A stretch of DNA of 14,805 nt from Willaertia magna (Eukaryota > Heterolobosea > Eutetramitea > Acrasida > Naegleriidae). The notes beneath the pieces are model-generated. The model made no database searches, had not been told where the DNA came from, and was given only the letters and a program-made list of their open reading frames with translations. This document shows positions 1 to 6,703 of this stretch, in pieces (positions within the stretch are counted from its first letter, which is position 1; each line of letters starts with the position of its first letter). The stretch covers positions 1-14,805 of the forward strand of contig CADWAF010005227.1 in NCBI GenBank assembly GCA_902984215.1. Reading direction: 5' to 3'. A program made the position numbers and the translations under genes.

Positions 1-429
1 GTATTCTTTGTCAGTGCAGAAGGAAATACTTTAAACACTTACAAAGTAACAACTTATGCACCAAAGAAGAGAAAGCATGTCAAAAGAAAGAAACATGTTA
101 AGGTTTATAAACCAAAGAAAGTTAGAAGAGTTAGAAAGTATGGAAAGAAAGTTAGAACTTATAAACCAAATACTTATAAGAAGAATAGAAAGTATGGCAG
201 AAGATTTAGAAAGAATAGACAATACAAACCAAAACAATATAAAAAGAATAGAAAACATCATGGAAAGAGAAGATATAGAAAACACAGACAATATAAACCA
301 AGAAAGTACGTTAGAGTTTATAAGAAAGGAAGAAAACATGGTGGTAAAAAAAGAGTAAGAGTTTACAAACCAAGAAATACATTAGAGTTTATAAGAAGAA
401 GAATGTTAAACAATATAAACATTAAATAG
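1..429 (+). CDS. Partial gene: very basic Tyr-Lys-Pro repeat protein, probably secreted
   Basis: The frame starting at base 1 is open to a TAG at 427-429, giving 142 residues with no start inside the window, so the 5' end is cut off. The first residues (VFFVSAEG) look like the end of a signal peptide, so little may be missing. The rest is about half Lys plus Arg, with many Tyr and His. It is built of imperfect units that each open with YKP, at codons starting at 106, 160, 223, 292 and 364, so the units are 18 to 24 residues long. I do not recognise the family. A cationic extracellular or matrix protein is an inference from composition. The purine-rich strand leaves two other frames open over the same DNA (56-358 + and 31-339 -), but only this frame shows a repeated protein unit. 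The neighbouring GST gene is convergent. Confidence 0.75.
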   Translation, partial: VFFVSAEGNTLNTYKVTTYAPKKRKHVKRKKHVKVYKPKKVRRVRKYGKKVRTYKPNTYKKNRKYGRRFRKNRQYKPKQYKKNRKHHGKRRYRKHRQYKPRKYVRVYKKGRKHGGKKRVRVYKPRNTLEFIRRRMLNNINIK

Positions 430-476
430 ATTATTGTAAATAGTTTTTTGCAATTCAAAGAGTTGTAATTGTAACA

Positions 477-482
477 AATAAA
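477..482 (+). terminator. Polyadenylation signal AATAAA of the YKP-repeat gene
   Basis: AATAAA lies 48 nt after the TAG of the gene ending at 429, in AT-rich sequence. The position is right for a eukaryotic poly(A) signal, but the motif is common by chance in DNA this rich in A and T. Confidence 0.45.
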
Positions 483-734
483 TATTCCAATTTTGTGGTA
501 TAACAATTTAAAATGTTAAGTTTTTGTAGTAATTATTAAAATTATTAACTAATAAAACAATTCAAATATTGGTATAACATTGTTTTCTTTTAAATAACAT
601 TTGAATTAAATAACAATGAAAGAGTACTGTTAAAATTTTAATGAACAAAAAATTAATGTTTTAGTATTTATGGGTAAAAAATTATTTATATATAAAATGA
701 ATACAACAAATATTAAGCTTCAACAATTATAAAA

Positions 735-770
735 ATAATTAATAAATAAATAAATAAACAAATAAAAATA
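735..770. repeat. AATA tetranucleotide microsatellite
   Basis: A run of imperfect AATA units (aataaataaataaataaac and following) ends just past the stop codon of the GST gene. It is a simple low-complexity repeat, probably in the 3' UTR of that gene. Confidence 0.7.
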
Positions 771-772
771 AA

Positions 773-1630
773 TTATAATTTTGAAGATTTATCCAATAAA
801 ATTTGATCCATATAATTCTTAAATTTCATTTTAAATACTTCACCATCTTTAATTAATTCTTTATGAATTTCCTTAAAATAAAAAATATTTTCTTCCAATA
901 ACTTTAACCACTTTACAATTTTTGTAAAACCCAATTCCAAAAATGGATATCCATAACAATATAAATGATATAATTCACATCCTAATGAAATGTCAGCAAT
1001 TGTAAACTTTTCATTAATTAAATAATTTTTATTTTTTAAATAATAATTTTCAATTCTTTGTAATCCATTTTGTAAACGTAAATGATTTTCTTTAATTTTC
1101 ATTTCAATTAATTCTAAAATTAAATTTTTAGGTAAATCTTTACTAAATTCTAAAAATAGAAATCCATGTGCAATTTGTAAAGTAAATAATCTTATATTTA
1201 AATGATGCCAATCTAAATATTGATCTATTTTACTACATTGTAAATAATTATTATTACATAAATATAATTGATTAGACATTTCTATATTTGGTATATTATT
1301 TTGTTGTAATTTACATAAATATCTCATTATTGTATGACTTTCATCTAACGTATTGTCATTTTTTTGTAAACTATTGTCATCTTTTTGTAAAGTATTTTGT
1401 GTATTTTGTAAAGTATTGTCATTAATGATTAAAGTTGGAATTAAACCATTTGGATTAAATTTTTCTTTAAATTCTTTAGTTCTAGTTTCACCATTTAAAA
1501 AATTAATTTCTTGATAATCATAATTTAAATTTAATAATTTTAATGTTAATTCAACTGCTCTACTAGGTTGTGATCCGCGATGACCTAATAGCTTTAATTT
1601 AAAATTATTATTGCTACTGTCTTGAATCAT
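773..1630 (-). CDS. Theta-like glutathione S-transferase with a repeat-expanded loop
   Basis: The 285-residue product would conjugate glutathione to electrophiles in the cytosol. The thioredoxin-like N-domain has GSQPSRAV at 19-26, which matches the SQPxRA of theta GSTs, so S20 is the likely catalytic Ser. It also has NPNGLIPTL with cis-Pro P65, and E97-S98 before HTIMRYL, the glutathione-binding pair. The all-helical C-domain opens with DQYLDWHH (theta: DEYLAWQH) and carries the N-capping box FTIADIS. Theta GSTs have about 240 residues. Much of the excess is an Asn/Gln/Thr-rich insert at 71-95, just before E97-S98, made of units like NTLQKND. The start is the ATG at 1630-1628, preceded by A-rich sequence. 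There is no intron. The class call rests on motif resemblance; another GST class is possible. Confidence 0.9.
   Translation of the reverse strand: MIQDSSNNNFKLKLLGHRGSQPSRAVELTLKLLNLNYDYQEINFLNGETRTKEFKEKFNPNGLIPTLIINDNTLQNTQNTLQKDDNSLQKNDNTLDESHTIMRYLCKLQQNNIPNIEMSNQLYLCNNNYLQCSKIDQYLDWHHLNIRLFTLQIAHGFLFLEFSKDLPKNLILELIEMKIKENHLRLQNGLQRIENYYLKNKNYLINEKFTIADISLGCELYHLYCYGYPFLELGFTKIVKWLKLLEENIFYFKEIHKELIKDGEVFKMKFKNYMDQILLDKSSKL
1345..1425 (-). repeat. Intragenic minisatellite coding (N/D)(T/S)LQ(K/N)-type units
   Basis: Inside the GST gene, a motif reading ttttgtaaa followed by ctattgtcat or gtattgtcat recurs several times on the plus strand, with a period near 21 nt. It codes for successive TLQ or SLQ units at residues 73-95. 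The copies are imperfect, and the frame is kept. Confidence 0.7.
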
Positions 1631-1696
1631 TTTTATTAATTTTTTTTATTAATTTTTTATTAATTTTTTTAAATTGACCAATCATTCCTTCTGAAC

Positions 1697-1711
1697 CTCC
1701 AGTAACTGGAG
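1697..1711. repeat. 15-bp near-perfect palindrome
   Basis: CTCCAGT-A-ACTGGAG is a 7-bp inverted repeat around a single base, inside the coding-like remnant. Its role is unknown. Confidence 0.5.
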
Positions 1712-1926
1712 TGGAGAATTATATTGTTTGTCATTTTTATTATAAATTAATCCTGCAGGACGACTTAATTTAATCATTTCGATTGCTTTAATAAGTTCTC
1801 CCTGAGTTGTACAATAATTTAATACAATTTGCTTCACAATCAGTCACAACTAACTGCTTACCATTTAGTAATACTATGACCCATCGTTCTTTTAATAAAT
1901 CAAATTGTTTTACCCTCCAAAACTGC

Positions 1927-1930
1927 AAAA
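1927..1930 (-). terminator. Pol III terminator of tRNA-Leu
   Basis: On the minus strand the tRNA 3' end is followed after two bases by TTTT, a minimal Pol III terminator. A second TTTT follows a few bases further on and could act as a backup. Confidence 0.7.
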
Positions 1931-1932
1931 CT

Positions 1933-2012
1933 TGATGCGAGTGGGATTTGAACCCACGCCCTTGCGGATTAGAGCCTTAATCTAACGTCTTAGACCACTC
2001 GACCATCGCATC
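1933..2012 (-). tRNA. tRNA-Leu, anticodon AAG
   Basis: The minus strand folds as a class II tRNA. The acceptor stem GATGCGA (2012-2006) pairs with TCGCATC (1940-1934), and the discriminator A is at 1933. The D-arm GTCGAGTGGTCTAAGAC is typical of leucine tRNAs. The anticodon stem TTAGA/TCTAA closes the loop TTAAGGC, putting AAG at 1978-1976. A long variable arm follows, then the T-arm GTGGG-TTCGAAT-CCCAC. There is no intron in the anticodon loop, and CCA is not encoded. Internal A and B boxes (TGGTCGAGTGG and GGTTCGAATCC) would drive Pol III. It reads CUU codons, and CUC if A34 becomes inosine. Confidence 0.96.
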
Positions 2013-2074
2013 ATAAATTTAATGGAAAAGTACTTTATTATTTCTAATAATGCTAGAATAACTTAAGGAACAAA

Positions 2075-2155
2075 CCAAGGAAATGTTTTCGGTTGTTGGG
2101 CCTACCTTGCCGCATGCATTAACCTGAAACCATGCGTTTCCGCAACAAAGCAAAA
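2075..2155. other. Relatively GC-rich spacer block with an inverted repeat
   Basis: Between the tRNA and the WD40 gene there is a block clearly richer in G and C than its surroundings. CGCATG (2111-2116) pairs with CATGCG (2131-2136), and outside them TTGC (2107-2110) can pair with GCAA (2142-2145) across a bulge. It is probably part of the WD40 gene promoter or leader. A small RNA is possible, but no family is recognised. Confidence 0.3.
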
Positions 2156-2204
2156 TTATTAAAAAAACTTCAACAAAAAAAAAGAATTCCCGATTTAAAA
2201 AAAA

Positions 2205-3482
2205 ATGCTTAACAACAATAACATGGATGAAGACGATCATTTTGACGAAGAAGAGGAAGAAGGAGCATATATTAATAATGAAGATATTGAAGAAGAAATT
2301 GAATTAAATGAAAATGATGCTCAACCTGAAGATTTAGAAGAAGATGAAGAATGGACAACTGATTTAGAAGAAAATGAAAATACAGAAATTGAAATTCCAG
2401 ATGAATCATTTACTTCTTTTAAATTACACACAGATGCCATTTATAGTATTAATATCTATGAAGATACTAATAATAAAACAATTAAAGGAATAACAAGTAG
2501 TGCAGATGATACTAGTTATTTTATTGAATTTAATAATAATTTAATTACACCAATTAAACAATTAAAATTACATAAAGATACAGTATTAGATAGTAAATTT
2601 AATTTTGATAAAACATTAATTGCAACATCATCTATGGATGGTACTATTGGTATATGGAATGGATTAAATGGTGAATTAATAAATACATTAGAAGGTAATA
2701 ATGGAGAATCATTTGAATGGATTGATTGGCATCCAAAAGGTAATGTTATTATAGGTGGATCATCAGATGCAACATGTTGGATGTTTAATGTAAATAAAAA
2801 TGTTTGTTTAAATGTATTTGCAGGACATTCACAAACATTAACATGTGGTAATTTTATTAATGATGGTAAATTAATTGTTACTGGAAGTGAAGATGCATCT
2901 ATTAAGATTTGGAATCCTAAAACAAGTGAATGTTTAATTACTTATTCAAATAATGAAAAGAATATTAAATCTTTTTGTCAAGATGCAATTACTTGTTTAA
3001 AACATAAAGATCAATTAATTTTATGTGGAAGTGTAGATGGTTCAATTGCTTTATGTCATACTGAACAACAACGTGTTATTTCACATTTATATCATAAACA
3101 ATTACATACTGATTCAATTGAAGATGTTTTATTCCATCCTCAACTACAAAATATTTTATTAAGTGCTTCAATGGATGGTCAAATTGGAATATGGGATACT
3201 AAAGCTAATTTATCTAAACAAGTTTTAAAAAATACTAATCATTTAAATACTGATAATAATACTAAATTAATTGGTGTTACAAAAATGTTATTTGATGATG
3301 CTAATCCATATTTATTATATACTTGTGATATTAATGGTGGTGTTAAAAGATGGGATATTAGAACTAATCAAATTGAAAAGGTTTATCAAGGTCATAGAGA
3401 AGTGGTTACTGATATTTGTCAAACTGCTGACTATTTGTTTACTACATCTGAAGACAAACGATTATTGGTATTTAAAAAGTAA
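2205..3482 (+). CDS. WD40 protein of the AAMP/Sqt1 family
   Basis: The 425-residue protein has a very acidic N-terminal tail (residues 8-67) and then a WD40 propeller from about 70 to the end, with repeat ends such as TIGIWNG (148-153), SIKIWNPK, QIGIWDTK and GVKRWDIR. The acidic tail, the FKLHTDAIYSI entry into the first blade and EWIDWHPKG (171-179; AAMP has EWMEWHPRA) point to AAMP/Sqt1 rather than a generic WD40 protein. In yeast, Sqt1 is the chaperone of ribosomal protein uL16 (Rpl10) and its acidic tail helps hold the client. Animal AAMP is tied to cell migration. Which role applies here is not shown. The start is ATG 2205 in an A-rich context; ATG 2223 (residue 7) is an alternative. 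No intron is seen. Confidence 0.92.
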   Translation: MLNNNNMDEDDHFDEEEEEGAYINNEDIEEEIELNENDAQPEDLEEDEEWTTDLEENENTEIEIPDESFTSFKLHTDAIYSINIYEDTNNKTIKGITSSADDTSYFIEFNNNLITPIKQLKLHKDTVLDSKFNFDKTLIATSSMDGTIGIWNGLNGELINTLEGNNGESFEWIDWHPKGNVIIGGSSDATCWMFNVNKNVCLNVFAGHSQTLTCGNFINDGKLIVTGSEDASIKIWNPKTSECLITYSNNEKNIKSFCQDAITCLKHKDQLILCGSVDGSIALCHTEQQRVISHLYHKQLHTDSIEDVLFHPQLQNILLSASMDGQIGIWDTKANLSKQVLKNTNHLNTDNNTKLIGVTKMLFDDANPYLLYTCDINGGVKRWDIRTNQIEKVYQGHREVVTDICQTADYLFTTSEDKRLLVFKK

Positions 3483-3486
3483 TAAA
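3481..3486 (+). terminator. Polyadenylation signal overlapping the WD40 stop codon
   Basis: AATAAA begins inside the TAA stop (3480-3482). If used, the 3' UTR would be only about 20-30 nt and would still overlap the end of the opposing gene. Confidence 0.4.
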
Positions 3487-3489
3487 ATA

Positions 3490-4590
3490 TTATATATTCG
3501 TTACATCATCTTCTCCAAATGTCTTTAATAATTTGTTTTCCAACACTGCCTTTCTTATCCCCTCCATCATTTCATCTAATTGATCATTTGGTAATTTACT
3601 TAATATACTTATAAAAGAATTGTAAATATCAATATCTTTTGGATCTTTTAAAAATCTTTCTCTAGGACTGCCTAATAACAAAATATTACTCTTCCTTTCC
3701 AATTTTGATTGTTTTTCTATTTTGCTTGCTGTTTCTTCAATCTCTCTAAAATCATAAGCACTCATTGAGGTAGATGGTGGTCTAAAGAAATCTACAGAGG
3801 GCGATCTCGCAGATCCAACAGATTTAGGTCTTGACTTAGATACTGTTATCCTTTCCAATGGGGATGTATTCCTTAATGTAGAACTAGGTCTTCTAGGTAT
3901 CTTCTTTGCAATTGGTTGTTGTTTCCTCTCATAACTTTCCCCTCGTATAGGAATATCTGAATGATAAAACCCATGATTATTACTTATTGTATTATTATAA
4001 ATATTATCTACATTCATTGGATTTGTATTATTATTATTTGAACTTAATACAAATCTACTGTTATTACCCTTATCATACATAGTTGGAGAGTTAGCACTAC
4101 TTGCCGTGGAGCCTACAGCACTAACACTTCTACTGTTAAGTATAAAATTATTTGTATTGCCCGTCGTAGTTGGAGAACTACTGTTATTAGACATGAAAGA
4201 TCGCCTCAGAGCTGTTATTGAAGTATTCGGAGATTGGGTCCTAGGGGAATTAATAAAGCCATGTAAGGTTTGAGAACTATAGTTATAACATCTATCATGT
4301 TCTACTGTTAGCTTAGATAAATCTCCATTCAAAACAGACTTGTTAGTAGCATTAGCTATTAAGGCTTGATGATTAATAAAATCAAAAATTTATTACTTAC
4401 ATCTTTTCTTAGGTTTATTATTATTTGGATTTAAAATTGTTTTAGGAGGTTTATTATCAATTGAGGATTTCATATTTTCAATTTTACTTCTATGTAAAAA
4501 ATAGGAAATACTTAACATGTCTCTTCCTCCTCTATTCGATGTAGTATAGGCAAATATATGAGGATTGGGGTGAGTAGGTGAAGATGACAT
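3490..4590 (-). CDS. Unidentified Ser-Pro-rich protein, two exons
   Basis: Exon 1 is 4590-4401 and exon 2 is 4355-3490, together 351 residues. Exon 1 begins MSSSPTHPNP and ends inside a codon at the donor GTAAGT. Exon 2 has no ATG near its open start, and the acceptor AATAG restores the frame, so the two pieces are one gene. The alternative acceptor ATCAAG (exon 2 from 4364) also keeps the frame and adds 3 residues. The middle is low-complexity Ser/Asn/Thr with many proline-directed sites (NSPRTQSP, SSPTTT, NSPTMY, TSPLER, RSPSVD, GSPRER) and basic stretches such as KKIPRRPS. The last 75 residues or so look folded and helical (YNSFISILSKLPNDQLDEM). No family is recognised. A phosphorylated cytoskeletal or regulatory protein is possible, but this is inference from composition. 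Confidence 0.8.
4356..4400 (-). other. Intron, 45 nt
   Basis: The donor GTAAGT at 4400-4395 and acceptor AATAG ending at 4356 join exon 1 (phase 1) to exon 2 in frame, making a Ser codon. Unspliced, exon 1 runs into TAA five bases after the junction. Confidence 0.75.
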
Positions 4591-4730
4591 ATTTTTTTCA
4601 TTAAAAAAAATAGTAAATTTGTTTAACGACCATTATTGTAGATCCTTAAAAAGATATTTTGTATTCTTTTAAAAATTAAATCCCATAATCCCTAATTTAA
4701 TTTTCATTCCTTATTAAAAAATAAAACATT

Positions 4731-6434
4731 TTAATTATCATATAAACTATAACTATCAAATAAAATGGATTGATTTGTAAAATTTGGAATTTCCTTTAAA
4801 TTTTTAACATTTTTAGCAATAGACTCACAAGTTGGATTAAAATCAAATAATAAAGAACCTCCAATTAAATAAATAAATTCATTATTTTCTTTTTCTTTTT
4901 GATTTTGTATTTTTTCATAAACATCGTTTGTTAATGTTAAATAAATTACCTTTTCAAAAGGACAAACTTTTTTAATTAAACCAATTCCAATAAATTGATT
5001 TTCTTTAATATCCATTGTAATAAATGGAAATTCTTTTTGTAAAGATTTATTTTTTAAATTATTTATATCTTTATTATTTGTTAATAAATGTATTCCCATA
5101 AATGTACCATTAATAAAATTTAAAACATTTTTATAACTATTTTTATCTAAAATATTTAATAAAGTAATTAATAATTTATTAAATTTAATTTTTATAAATG
5201 GTAACTTTGTAAAAATTAAATAAATATCATCTTCCTTAAATGTAGATAATAAATTTTTATTTAATTGATAAGAATTTAAAAAATAAAATAAATAATTTAA
5301 AGATTTTTTCATTGAATTTAATTGAATAAATTCTTCAACATTATATTCAAATATATTTTTAATTTCATATTTTTTAATTAATTTTGTAAAATTTTCTTTA
5401 TTTATTTCTTCTTTATTATCTAAATTATTAAAAGAATTTCCAAATAAAGAATAATATTCAGCACCAAATAATTGTTGATAATCAATTGGTAAAGTTATTC
5501 CATTTTTAGAATTATTAATTAAGATTAAATTTAATGGATAAATTAATTTAATAAAATCTAAAATAAAATGATAACCACTTGGTATAAAATAACTACTAGT
5601 ATTTATAATTAATGGTATTATATTTTTACTATTTTTAGAATTATTTAATAAATTATTTTTATAAATATTATATAATTGAATACATAAATTAAAATAAGTT
5701 TCAATTTGATTATCAGTTGAAGAATGACCATAAAAATACCATTGTAAAATATTTTCTAATTTTTTATTAAAATTTCCAGAATAAGAAATAGGTCCAAAAG
5801 TATTTAAATTTGATTTTTTAAATAAACTTAAAGATAAAATACCATTTATACCATAAATAGGTGAATTTATATTTAAATCTAAAAAAGCTACATTATTATA
5901 ATTATTTAATAATTTATTTAATAAATAAATACTTGTTGTTGTTTTACTACTTTTAGAATTACCAATTACCATATATGTTGTAATTGTTTTTGAAATTGGT
6001 AATTCTTTTGAAATATTTTTTTCTATTTTTAAATTAAATTTATTTTGTAAACTTTCTTCAAATTTTTTAAAATCTTGTTGTTGAGTAGGTAATTTAAATA
6101 AATATAAATATTTTAATAATTCAAATTCTTTAATTTTATTTAAAATTATTTTATTTTTAAATTGAAAAAGAAATAAATTATTTAAATAATCTTGTTCATT
6201 ATTTAAATTATTTTCTTGATGTTGTTCAAATATTTGAAATTCAATTTCTATTGATTTTTTAGATAATCTTTCAATTGGTAAAATTGTATCTATTGCATAA
6301 ATATAATATTTTTTATTTAATTCTAAATGTAATCCTTGTAATGAAACTTCTCCAGATAAAACTTGAAAAGAACCAATTCCGAATATTCCAATAGATTGTT
6401 CATAGTCAAATAGGGATACCCTTTTTGCAGGCAT
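4731..6434 (-). CDS. Grc3/NOL9-like polynucleotide 5'-kinase family protein with degenerate P-loop
   Basis: The 567-residue protein starts at ATG 6434 (MPAKRVSLF). The frame is open further upstream but has no ATG there. The N-domain (about 10-60) reads FGIGSFQVLSGEVSLQGLHL, then YAIDTILPIE, as in Grc3/NOL9/Clp1 proteins. The P-loop region at 156-165 is VIGNSKSSKT: the second Gly of GxxxxGK[ST] is Ser163, while Lys164 and Thr165 remain. Next comes LDLNINSP (185-192), where active members usually have a D-x-x-x-G-Q-like motif, and GPISY, as in Grc3. Grc3 works with the Las1 nuclease to process ITS2 of pre-rRNA in the nucleolus. The altered motifs raise doubt about ATP binding. Most of the protein is Asn/Leu/Ile-rich and has diverged strongly. 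Clp1 is an alternative; the N-domain favours Grc3. Confidence 0.72.
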   Translation of the reverse strand: MPAKRVSLFDYEQSIGIFGIGSFQVLSGEVSLQGLHLELNKKYYIYAIDTILPIERLSKKSIEIEFQIFEQHQENNLNNEQDYLNNLFLFQFKNKIILNKIKEFELLKYLYLFKLPTQQQDFKKFEESLQNKFNLKIEKNISKELPISKTITTYMVIGNSKSSKTTTSIYLLNKLLNNYNNVAFLDLNINSPIYGINGILSLSLFKKSNLNTFGPISYSGNFNKKLENILQWYFYGHSSTDNQIETYFNLCIQLYNIYKNNLLNNSKNSKNIIPLIINTSSYFIPSGYHFILDFIKLIYPLNLILINNSKNGITLPIDYQQLFGAEYYSLFGNSFNNLDNKEEINKENFTKLIKKYEIKNIFEYNVEEFIQLNSMKKSLNYLFYFLNSYQLNKNLLSTFKEDDIYLIFTKLPFIKIKFNKLLITLLNILDKNSYKNVLNFINGTFMGIHLLTNNKDINNLKNKSLQKEFPFITMDIKENQFIGIGLIKKVCPFEKVIYLTLTNDVYEKIQNQKEKENNEFIYLIGGSLLFDFNPTCESIAKNVKNLKEIPNFTNQSILFDSYSLYDN

Positions 6435-6703
6435 TTTTTTTATAAACAGCAAATTCAAACAATTTTTGTAACAAAAAAAGTAATTAAATATTTGTTATTT
6501 ACAAAAATATTTATTTTAAATAACCAAAATAAAATGATTATTTAAAATTACATTGGTCATCTACAACTTGTTATAGTAGAATACAAACATTTTAATTTAC
6601 AGAATTGTTTTTTTGTATTCTCCAAAGTTTGTTGGGATGGCGCGGCGGTTCAATTACTTCACAAAGTAAATTTTTAAAATACAAAAAAATAGTGTTAGGC
6701 TTA
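6435..6703. promoter_or_regulatory. Spacer with Grc3 promoter and a GC spike
   Basis: This 269-bp spacer lies upstream of the Grc3-like gene and downstream of the zinc-finger gene. It is AT-rich except for GGGATGGCGCGGCGG at 6634-6648, about 200 bp before the Grc3 ATG, which may be a factor-binding site. No gene is seen. Confidence 0.35.

Larger units (their letters stand above)
430..772. other. Convergent intergenic region, AT-rich, no gene seen
   Basis: This 343-bp stretch lies between two convergent stop codons and should hold both 3' UTRs. I find no ORF, tRNA or stable hairpin. Its right end (about 735-770) is an AATA-type microsatellite next to the GST stop codon. Confidence 0.7.
1656..1932 (-). 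pseudogene. Frameshifted coding-like remnant, family unknown
   Basis: Three neighbouring minus-strand pieces read like protein but lie in different frames. Piece 1 (about 1932-1788) includes KERWVIVLLNGKQLVV and ends in TAA at 1790-1788. Piece 2 (about 1812-1682) includes GELIKAIEMIKLSRPAG and ends in TGA at 1684-1682. Piece 3 (from about 1718 leftwards) includes TPVTGGSEGMIGQF, then drifts into A-rich sequence before the GST start. The breaks fall near 1805-1830 and 1700-1718. A 60-nt stretch with GT...AG ends is divisible by three and does not repair the frame. The composition is less AT-rich than nearby spacers. It may be a decayed gene, or chance. I could not name the family. Confidence 0.35.

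Noticed and set aside
31..358. Open frames on both strands over the first gene (56-358 + and 31-339 -)
   Set aside because: They exist because the plus strand is purine-rich and poor in T-starting stops. Only frame 1 gives a clear repeated protein unit and continues to the window edge.
735..770. AATA run as a transposon target-site or LTR edge
   Set aside because: No terminal repeats, coding remnants or target duplications flank it. It is a simple microsatellite.
1774..1880. Possible intron (GTAAGC...TCAG, 60 nt) to repair the remnant near the tRNA
   Set aside because: Its length is a multiple of three, so removing it leaves the frame and the following TAA unchanged.
4332..4400. Treating the Ser-Pro gene as two separate genes
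   Set aside because: Exon 2 has no ATG at its open start, a GTAAGT donor sits at the end of exon 1, and the acceptor restores the frame exactly.
6435..6458. N-terminal extension of the Grc3-like protein
   Set aside because: The frame is open upstream but contains only TTG codons, no ATG. The ATG at 6434 follows an A-run like other starts in the window.
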